Below, piece by piece: positions 61,501-64,000 of a DNA stretch of 64,000 bases. The stretch covers positions 2,611,848 through 2,675,847 of the forward strand of contig CM032662.1 of NCBI GenBank assembly GCA_019095985.1, written 5' to 3'. The notes beneath the pieces were generated by a model that did no database searches, had not been told where the DNA came from, and saw only the letters and a list, made by a program, of their open reading frames with translations. Within the stretch, counting starts at the first letter, position 1. Every line of letters begins with the position of its first letter. Origin of the DNA: Streblospio benedicti (Eukaryota; Annelida; Polychaeta; Spionida; Spionidae). The position numbers and the translations under genes were made by a program.

Positions 61501-63750
61501 TGATGAGATGAAATTTTAAAGTTTAATTTTGATTTTTTAAAACCTTTTTTTCAACTTTAAAACAAAATTTCATCTCATCAAGAATACAGCCGTAAAATAA
61601 AACTATATACTATTGATAATGAGACCTAGTGTGTAGGCCAAATATACAGAATATTTAATCTTCATAGTTAAACCTATCACGATAAACCTTACTATAACTT
61701 GACATATTATAATACAATTCCACACATACATTTGAATGCATTGCATTTCTGATATTTTGCAAGCTATAGTTTATCAATGTAATAAAGACATTTTTAATGG
61801 CGAATGAGAAAGATGGTCATAATTTTGAATGAAAACAATTAAACTTATTATCTTTGTACTCCAAAGCCTTCACTATAAAAAAGTTTAACTACTTATCCAC
61901 CTGTAAATCAGATGTTTTTAAGCAAATGAATTTTAAATTTATTTTACAAGCAAAATATGTTCGATGTTAATCATTTAGTATTATCATTAAATATTTCTTA
62001 TTCTGCATAAACTAATTAGAAATTTTACCAAGTTTATTAGTGAGTATGTAGAATTTATTCAATGTGTGGTCGTGGAATATATCTTTGCTTTTGGGTGTTG
62101 CTTAATAGTTTTTACAATTTTAGTTCACACACTGTTTGTGTTTTTACCATATTTACATTGAAATAAGCTTTCAATATAATTTTTTTGATTGCTTTTATTT
62201 TGGTTGTTGTATTTGTTTATGTAATGTTACATTCGATATAACATTTAACTTTCTTACCTACATCTAACTTGATTTCTATTCATATGAATTTATGACAATT
62301 AAATTGAAAAAATATTGTCTAAAATTACGAATTATATATTTGAACACTTCTCATTTAAATGTCTCTTTTCCCCACCTTTGATAAATCTTTATTTTATTTA
62401 TTTATTATTTACTTTATATACTATCTAATTTAGAATAATTCTAAAACAAATAAAATATGAAGTAAATAATAGATAAATAAATAAAAATAAAGATTTATCA
62501 AAGGTGGAAAAAGACAATTAAAGAGACATGAAGAATACCACCTACTGACGGATAAAACAATTGTGTATAAACTACTCATTTAAATTTAGAATTCATATAC
62601 TTGTATTAATTTATAATTGTAATTTGACTTTGTGTATACTATTACCGTTAATGTGACAATTTATAACTTTTACCCAGGTCAAGGATATTCAACACCTTCC
62701 GAGGAGAGATATCACCAGGCTCCCTATAAACCTGCAAAACTAATGATCCCTGTGGATCAACCCCTCCACCAAGGGAACGTAAGTTCCACACTTATTATAT
62801 CAATTTTATAGTATTAACGTTATTCTATGTAATATGTATGTAGTAGTAGGTCGCCTTTTATGTACAATAGTCTTTCCTTACCACAGTTTTATCACAACAT
62901 CAACTTTTTATATAATTTCATATAATTTCATTTTTATTTAAAATAAAATAAAAAAAAAAAATTATATAAAAAGTTGATGTGAATAAACTGTGGTAAGGAA
63001 AGACAATTGTACATAAAATGCAATTTTATAGTAATATTTCTTGGGAATGTTTATTGCATAGGAATTTCAAGTATATGCTGGCTGTTGAAATGAAGCTATA
63101 CTCATATACTCATTATGTTTAAATACTTGTTAATAGCAAAGTATTCAAGCATAAAAGCTCATACCGCAAAAATATCGATGAAAATATATTATTTATCTAA
63201 GAAGACTTTGCATCATCTGTTTGTTTCCAGCTGACCGTATCAATTTCAATATTTATAGTGAGTTCTGCATAATGTTATTTCTATAAGGGGAATGGTCTGT
63301 TTTAGTGTGGAGTTAACACTAGCTTGCCTTTGAGTGGTAGTGAACGAGAGCAGGCTAATACACCACAAGTGCATATAGCTAGTAGACCATTGCCTTATTA
63401 TATCTCACCAGTTTAACTGAATTATTGAACTTGATGGTGTTTACTGTTCACAAAGTAGGGAGATAACCTCATCTCCTACGGCTCTTAACCAATCAGAATC
63501 GAGAATGAACGGCAAACTGGGGCGAATAAATTACCTACTGACGTGGTTCCAGACAAGATATAGCTGTTATCTAACGTTGCAGCCATTGCCACGGCAGTGA
63601 CCAATGGTCATCTCACCATTGGCGGTCCCGAGAGCCCTCCTGTGATCGTGAACCCCACGCCAATCCGGCCAGTGTATCCCCGCACACAGTACCCGCAGCA
63701 GTATACCAGCCCACCGCGCGTCAACGCAAGTGACCTTGCTCAATGCACAG
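16412..63750 (+). CDS. DCC: DCC/neogenin (frazzled/UNC-40) netrin receptor, 5' to P2 region; 3' end outside window
   Basis: Single-pass receptor for netrin and repulsive guidance molecule-type ligands, acting at the neuronal growth-cone membrane. Twenty-two exons account for about 1280 residues (human DCC has 1447): signal peptide 1-34, Ig1-Ig4 about 40-425, a linker, FN3 1-6 about 440-1050, juxtamembrane 1051-1080, one helix about 1083-1107, then the cytoplasmic P1 motif [12 protein letters not shown] and [10 protein letters not shown]. The blocks align in order to human DCC, for example [38 protein letters not shown] and [11 protein letters not shown]. Nearly all extracellular domain borders are phase 1, as usual for Ig/FN3 genes. 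Exons 3 and 17 contain small indels. Exons for half of Ig3 and for Ig4 are tandemly duplicated, and the second copies (48486, 49341) are intact and used in this model. The tail with P3 lies to the right. DCC and neogenin cannot be told apart because invertebrates usually have one gene. Confidence 0.92.
17874..18134 (-). CDS. Possible small secreted peptide ORF in DCC intron 1 (speculative)
   Basis: An 86-codon minus-strand ORF. Its N terminus [20 protein letters not shown] looks like a signal peptide, followed by a basic stretch [19 protein letters not shown]-like box lies about 55 bases upstream of the ATG. I recognise no family, and in AT-rich DNA such an ORF can occur by chance. Confidence 0.15.
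   Translation of the reverse strand: MNYTNSVTLSIFLLCTLCAATLHSISITALSYYKDIHRKPKGKWLKYTLQSVGYEESNFKGLSKFYALYFKVSLSSFSIYSLQLNS
18720..18877. mobile_element. pogo-type MITE, degenerate
   Basis: TTAGAACCTCCAATAAAGAC on the left and GAGAGAGGTTCTGCTG on the right, with ACCACCTCTATAATAG units between. The terminal CAGT is lost on the left. Confidence 0.65.
23454..23626. repeat. Tandem duplication, two copies of about 86 bp
   Basis: Both units carry GATGTTTGAT, ATGGAATTTATGAACAA and CTTACATTGACATTTTCAC, with few differences. Confidence 0.9.
24543..24650 (-). mobile_element. SINE family S2, 3' fragment
   Basis: Complement of the S2 tail: CACGACTTTACAATTTACAC and CAGGTCATTGG. The tRNA head is absent. 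Confidence 0.7.
32034..32195. mobile_element. pogo-type MITE, copy 2
   Basis: CAGTAGAACCTCCAACTAAA to GGGTTCTACTG, with TA on the left only. The interior has GAGACCAC and ATAATAAGACCAC units. Confidence 0.8.
33786..34017. mobile_element. pogo-type MITE, copy 3
   Basis: CAGTAGAACCTCCAATTACG to GAGAGGTTCTACTG, bounded by TA at 33784-33785 and 34018-34019. The interior is a repeated unit of about 75 bases. Confidence 0.87.
34874..35021. repeat. Tandem duplication, two copies of about 80 bp
   Basis: TTTAGTATTTTTATATGATT followed by ATTTTGTATTTTTAA occurs in both units, starting near 34874 and 34954. Confidence 0.88.
35378..35620. repeat. Tandem repeat, three copies of about 82 bp
   Basis: Units start TGTAAAAC/TTT at 35378, 35460 and 35541, and share AAGAAATAACAAAATT and AAAAATCTAT. 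Short open frames here on the minus strand are a by-product. Confidence 0.92.
36310..36620. mobile_element. MITE with ATTCGTTCT..ATAAGCGCA ends
   Basis: GTATTCGTTCTAATAAGCGC on the left and its inverted copy (one mismatch) ending at 36620. The interior has a run of A and GC-rich patches. The target duplication is unclear, possibly TA. Confidence 0.78.
42192..42369 (+). CDS. DCC: DCC-like exon 2, first half of Ig1
   Basis: Acceptor TTCCAG, donor GTACGT. It encodes [30 protein letters not shown] and [10 protein letters not shown], matching [24 protein letters not shown] of DCC. It carries the first Ig cysteine and the core Trp. Phase 1 to phase 2. Confidence 0.9.
42370..42943 (+). other. DCC: DCC-like intron 2
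   Basis: GTACGT to ACTAG. No feature seen. Confidence 0.5.
42944..43085 (+). CDS. DCC: DCC-like exon 3, second half of Ig1 (one-base deletion)
   Basis: Encodes [17 protein letters not shown], then after a missing base near 42994-43000, [17 protein letters not shown] and [10 protein letters not shown]. The second half matches KPDEGLYQCEASLGDSG. Restoring the base makes the exon length agree with both neighbouring phases, so the loss looks like a consensus error. Confidence 0.85.
43232..43381. mobile_element. Short TA-flanked MITE with CTGTAAAACTAG ends
   Basis: CTGTAAAACTAGAA and its inverted copy TTCTAGTTTTACAG, bounded by TA at both ends (43230-43231, 43382-43383). The interior repeats ATTTTTGCG/CGCAAA motifs. 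Unrelated to the CAGTAGAACC family. Confidence 0.83.
43472..43756 (+). CDS. DCC: DCC-like exon 4, Ig2
   Basis: One exon encodes all of Ig2, with [37 protein letters not shown] and flanking linkers. Both cysteines, the Trp and the D-x-G-x-Y-x-C motif are present. Phase 1 at both ends. Confidence 0.92.
43791..44005. mobile_element. pogo-type MITE, copy 4, in DCC-like intron 4
   Basis: CAGTAGAACCTCTCTATTAG to GGAGGTTCTACTG, with TA at 43789-43790 and 44006-44007. It contains a small tandem array of TCAATAGAGAGGTGGTC (four units). It starts 34 bases after exon 4. Confidence 0.88.
44008..45074 (+). other. DCC: DCC-like intron 4 remainder
   Basis: No exon or named repeat recognised. Confidence 0.4.
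45075..45237 (+). CDS. DCC: DCC-like exon 5, first half of Ig3
   Basis: Encodes [30 protein letters not shown] and [13 protein letters not shown]. Acceptor TTTTCAG, donor GTACGT, ending in phase 2. It can splice in frame only to an exon like those at 46087 or 48486. Confidence 0.88.
46087..46225 (+). pseudogene. DCC: First copy of DCC-like exon 6 (second half of Ig3), frame broken
   Basis: Shares its acceptor, donor and most bases with the intact exon at 48486, but is 139 rather than 134 bases and contains several indels in its middle third. As written it has no continuous Ig3 reading. It is either a decayed duplicate exon or a poorly assembled second allele. Confidence 0.7.
46252..46385 (+). 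mobile_element. SINE family S2 relic in the left duplication copy
   Basis: AACAGAAGGTCATAGGTTTG (worn B box region) and TTGAGCAAGGCCCATCCC align to the S2 head and body. In the right copy the head part is replaced by a repeat of the exon 6 end. Confidence 0.6.
46922..47197 (+). pseudogene. DCC: First copy of DCC-like exon 7 (Ig4), two compensating one-base indels
   Basis: Same length as the intact copy (276 bases) and identical over most of its first 180 bases. It lacks one T after the LRILG codons, which gives an immediate stop, and gains one base some 50 bases later, restoring frame. Splice sites are intact. The compensating errors suggest consensus noise, not necessarily a dead exon. Confidence 0.7.
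47427..47500 (-). ncRNA. Hammerhead-like hairpin remnant A
   Basis: On the minus strand CCTGAAGAGGACACTGTGTT then GAAACG: a CUGANGA box, a short stem and GAAA, in the arrangement of a hammerhead core. An A/T-rich tail follows. A remnant of a retroelement is likely; cleavage activity is not shown. Confidence 0.4.
48284..48405 (+). mobile_element. SINE family S2, 3' fragment
   Basis: GGCAATGACCTGGTGTAAAT, AAGTCGTGAAAGCAAGACTT and ACATTTACATTAG align to the S2 tail. Confidence 0.7.
48486..48619 (+). CDS. DCC: DCC-like exon 6, second half of Ig3 (intact copy)
   Basis: Encodes [35 protein letters not shown] and VTVH. Acceptor TTCCAG, donor GTATGT. Entry phase 2, exit phase 1, both matching. An identical second donor lies exactly 60 bases downstream at 48680. 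Confidence 0.87.
48604..48723 (+). repeat. 60 bp tandem repeat copying exon 6 end and donor
   Basis: GTCAGTCACAGTCCATGG and TATGTATATCTGTCTGATTT occur at 48604 and again 60 bases later, so the splice donor after CATG is present twice (48620 and 48680). Confidence 0.92.
48944..49062. repeat. Near-perfect palindrome, arms of about 45 bp
   Basis: CAATTCTACTCTCACTGTTC on the left and its complement ending at 49062. The left duplication copy has only the left arm (46549 onwards). Confidence 0.88.
49341..49616 (+). CDS. DCC: DCC-like exon 7, Ig4 (intact copy)
   Basis: Encodes [59 protein letters not shown] and IITQP, the best-conserved Ig of the family (human [20 protein letters not shown]). Phase 1 at both ends. 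Confidence 0.93.
50476..51039 (+). promoter_or_regulatory. Long pyrimidine-rich tract before exon 8
   Basis: A plus-strand C/T bias runs for several hundred bases, with two to three tandem TCAAACCTCATTTTCTCCC units at about 50930-50985, ending at the TAGCAG acceptor. Confidence 0.55.
51040..51262 (+). CDS. DCC: DCC-like exon 8, linker and first half of FN3-1
   Basis: Begins at a tandem TAGCAG acceptor and encodes [20 protein letters not shown] (linker), then [20 protein letters not shown] and [13 protein letters not shown]. It is preceded by an unusually long pyrimidine-rich tract. It ends in phase 2. Confidence 0.88.
51604..51749 (+). CDS. DCC: DCC-like exon 9, second half of FN3-1
   Basis: Encodes [37 protein letters not shown] and [15 protein letters not shown] matches DCC RERALNT across the splice junction. 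Phase 2 to phase 1. Confidence 0.92.
52008..52359 (+). CDS. DCC: DCC-like exon 10, FN3-2 and start of FN3-3
   Basis: Encodes [58 protein letters not shown] and [20 protein letters not shown]. It ends at donor GTAAAT in phase 2; that donor lies inside an 11 bp direct repeat flanking a hairpin element. Confidence 0.93.
52352..52548 (+). mobile_element. Hairpin element family H2, copy 1, at the exon 10 donor
   Basis: Body 52363-52537 between two copies of GTTTTGAGGTA (52352-52362, 52538-52548). A 5' extension of about 32 bases (TTGAACAGATTCATTGG) precedes a hairpin whose arms share CTTTATACTTGCTTTATT. Confidence 0.9.
53002..53135 (+). CDS. DCC: DCC-like exon 11, FN3-3 middle
   Basis: Encodes [20 protein letters not shown] and [15 protein letters not shown]-x-P-P-P-x-x-x-x-NG-x-ITGYKIR is shared with DCC. 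Acceptor TTCTAG, donor GTGCGT. Confidence 0.92.
53270..53345 (+). ncRNA. Hammerhead-like hairpin remnant B
   Basis: CCTGAAGAGGACACTTACGT then GTCGAACC: CUGANGA, a stem and a GAA(A)-like box, related to remnant A on the opposite strand, with an A/T-rich tail. Confidence 0.35.
53437..53553 (+). CDS. DCC: DCC-like exon 12, FN3-3 end
   Basis: Encodes [20 protein letters not shown] and [13 protein letters not shown], matching [20 protein letters not shown] and NWYTAETPENDLDE. Phase 1 at both ends. Confidence 0.93.
53965..54159 (+). CDS. DCC: DCC-like exon 13, FN3-4 first part
   Basis: Encodes [40 protein letters not shown] and [14 protein letters not shown]. Near-identical to SQVPDQPSSLHVRP...NIVVRGYIIGYGVG of human DCC. 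Confidence 0.95.
54302..54530 (-). mobile_element. SINE family S1, copy 2
   Basis: Minus-strand tRNA-like head with a worn B box (GGAACCCACAACC on the plus strand) and the tail AGTCTCTGGTGG...; the right end has an inverted tail AAGTCTAATGACTTAATTAC. Confidence 0.78.
54651..54746 (+). CDS. DCC: DCC-like exon 14, FN3-4 end
   Basis: Encodes [20 protein letters not shown] and [12 protein letters not shown], matching [20 protein letters not shown]. Acceptor TTTTCAG, donor GTAAGT. It is followed by a 138 bp intron, the shortest in the gene. Confidence 0.92.
54885..55056 (+). CDS. DCC: DCC-like exon 15, linker and first part of FN3-5
   Basis: Encodes [39 protein letters not shown] and [15 protein letters not shown], matching [20 protein letters not shown]. 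The FN4-FN5 linker is short, like the short vertebrate isoform. Confidence 0.92.
55142..55325. mobile_element. pogo-type MITE, copy 5, in DCC-like intron 15
   Basis: CAGTAGAACCTTCATTAAGA to AGGTTTTACTG, bounded by TA at 55140-55141 and 55326-55327. Confidence 0.87.
55471..55718 (+). CDS. DCC: DCC-like exon 16, FN3-5 end and start of FN3-6
   Basis: Encodes [60 protein letters not shown] and [13 protein letters not shown], matching [20 protein letters not shown] and AAPTSAPKDLTV. Phase 2 to phase 1. Confidence 0.94.
55719..57737 (+). other. DCC: DCC-like intron 16 (2.0 kb)
   Basis: AT-rich, with no element or exon recognised. Confidence 0.45.
57738..57934 (+). CDS. DCC: DCC-like exon 17, FN3-6 end (two one-base insertions)
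   Basis: Encodes GYVVF, then [31 protein letters not shown], then [16 protein letters not shown] and VIFRTPK. These match DCC through DDW, [20 protein letters not shown] and FRTLK. One extra base lies near 57751-57757 and one near 57859-57862. Removing both gives the phase both neighbours need. Confidence 0.87.
58065..58136 (+). CDS. DCC: DCC-like exon 18, extracellular juxtamembrane
   Basis: A 72-base exon, divisible by three and phase 1 at both ends, encoding [20 protein letters not shown]. It is in the position of the poorly conserved DCC juxtamembrane segment and could be skipped without shifting the frame. Confidence 0.75.
58137..59123 (+). other. DCC: DCC-like intron 18, left part
   Basis: No recognised feature. 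A small alternative exon between 58137 and 60420 cannot be excluded by eye. Confidence 0.35.
59124..59494 (-). mobile_element. SINE family S1, copy 3, with inverted partial copy
   Basis: The best-preserved tRNA-like head (B box complement GGATTCGAACCCACAACC). The right end is an inverted B-box and tail segment, and the middle contains a 50-base unit that recurs at 59964. Confidence 0.8.
60169..60415 (-). mobile_element. Hairpin element family H2, copy 2, beside the exon 19 acceptor
   Basis: Body 60181-60403 between AT(C/T)ATGTGTTGT copies (60169-60180, 60404-60415). Same extension as copy 1, inverted, so the element lies on the minus strand. The centre has CTTCTTGTCAAGAAG hairpins and a CTGATGA box on the minus strand. 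Confidence 0.9.
60421..60547 (+). CDS. DCC: DCC-like exon 19, transmembrane helix
   Basis: Encodes [17 protein letters not shown], the hydrophobic run [15 protein letters not shown] and the stop-transfer KRKGSRDRK. Acceptor TTTTAG at 60420, 5 bases after a direct repeat that bounds a hairpin element. Donor GTATGT. Confidence 0.93.
60972..61174 (+). CDS. DCC: DCC-like exon 20, P1 motif
   Basis: Encodes [39 protein letters not shown] and [11 protein letters not shown]. The P1 motif matches [20 protein letters not shown]. An internal GTATGG at 61136 after EPAG could serve as an alternative donor. It ends in phase 1. Confidence 0.93.
61227..61498. mobile_element. Inverted-repeat element in DCC-like intron 20
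   Basis: CACTCTGAGTATCAGATGT and its inverted copy ending CAGAGTG, with secondary pairing of AGACCTCTGA and TCAGAGGTC. A separate hairpin (ATGAGATGAAATTTT) follows at 61499-61590. Confidence 0.75.
62350..62585 (-). mobile_element. Hairpin element family H3, copy 1
   Basis: Body 62361-62574 between CTCATTTAAAT repeats (62350-62360, 62575-62585). The hairpin arms share CCACCTTTGATAAATCTTTA, and a one-sided extension of about 45 bases lies at the right end. Confidence 0.85.
62678..62778 (+). CDS. DCC: DCC-like exon 21, cytoplasmic
   Basis: Encodes [20 protein letters not shown] and [21 protein letters not shown] matches AKLMIPMDAQ of DCC. Donor GTAAGT, exit phase 0. Confidence 0.88.
62801..63033 (+). 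mobile_element. Hairpin element family H3, copy 2
   Basis: Body 62814-63020 between CAATTTTATAGTA repeats (62801-62813, 63021-63033). A 42-base left extension precedes a hairpin with CTTTCCTTACCACAG arms. AGTAGGT followed by TGTCTTTCC-like sequence relates it, inverted, to the element at 62361. Confidence 0.85.
63034..63563 (+). other. DCC: DCC-like intron 21 remainder
   Basis: No feature recognised apart from the weak acceptor at its end. Confidence 0.4.
63564..63750 (+). CDS. DCC: DCC-like exon 22, cytoplasmic, proline-rich
   Basis: Encodes [36 protein letters not shown] and [14 protein letters not shown], in the place of the DCC region after AKLMIP that leads into P2. The frame needs the weak acceptor TAG at 63561-63563; the better-placed GCAG at 63579-63582 would be out of phase. 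Donor GTTAGT. Confidence 0.72.
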
Positions 63751-64000
63751 GTTAGTAGATACTTTTGTAAAGGTACTAAAGATTTTGATCGCGTGCCTAG
63801 ATGTGCAAAATAATCTGTTTTTTTTTTTTTTTTTTTTTTATTTTTTATTCAAAATTTTGGATTGGGTGGAAATTTTGTCGAATTTTATTTCTTTAAAGAA
63901 AATTGTAGCGAGAGAGTTTACTGTATTATAGAACAAGTTATTTTGCACAGTCTGCTAAAGATGTATCATGCATTTACTGCGCGCTATGCACCGGTAGTGA

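Overview
The window is AT-rich animal nuclear DNA with short, GC-richer exons in long introns and many palindromic mobile elements. The protein families (a netrin receptor with 4 Ig and 6 fibronectin domains, a thiopurine methyltransferase, a histidine acid phosphatase of the lysophosphatidic acid phosphatase type) and the repeat content point to an invertebrate metazoan, plausibly a marine deuterostome or lophotrochozoan. I cannot fix the species from sequence alone.

Layout. (1) 1-11254, plus strand: the last three exons of an ACP6-like acid phosphatase, whose final intron is 8.8 kb and full of elements. (2) 12499-15858, minus strand: a TPMT-like methyltransferase in eight exons, convergent with ACP6. 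(3) 15859-16411: a 553 bp spacer between two divergent start codons, probably a shared promoter region. (4) 16412 to beyond the right edge, plus strand: a DCC/neogenin netrin receptor. Its signal-peptide exon at 16412 is followed by a 25.7 kb, repeat-poor first intron. The remaining exons from 42192 encode Ig1-4, FN3 1-6, the transmembrane helix, the P1 motif and the start of the P2 region. About 1280 residues lie in the window, and the C-terminal tail is outside it.

The three genes have no obvious common pathway: one is a lipid phosphatase, one a cytosolic methyltransferase and one an axon-guidance receptor. The receptor holds most of the interest. It has a 2.4 kb tandem duplication of the exons for half of Ig3 and all of Ig4, a 60 bp duplication that copies a splice donor in frame, a NAGNAG acceptor, and hairpin elements inserted right beside exon boundaries. 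In one case the target duplication copies the donor site itself.

Mobile DNA includes Harbinger-type MITEs (TTA target duplications), pogo-type MITEs (TA target duplications), two tRNA-derived SINE families, and a striking class of hairpin elements with a one-sided 30-50 nt extension and 11-18 bp direct repeats. The last class may be an undescribed group of structured-RNA retroposons. Single-base indels, partly in homopolymers, break otherwise conserved exons in two genes, so the assembly itself probably carries consensus errors.
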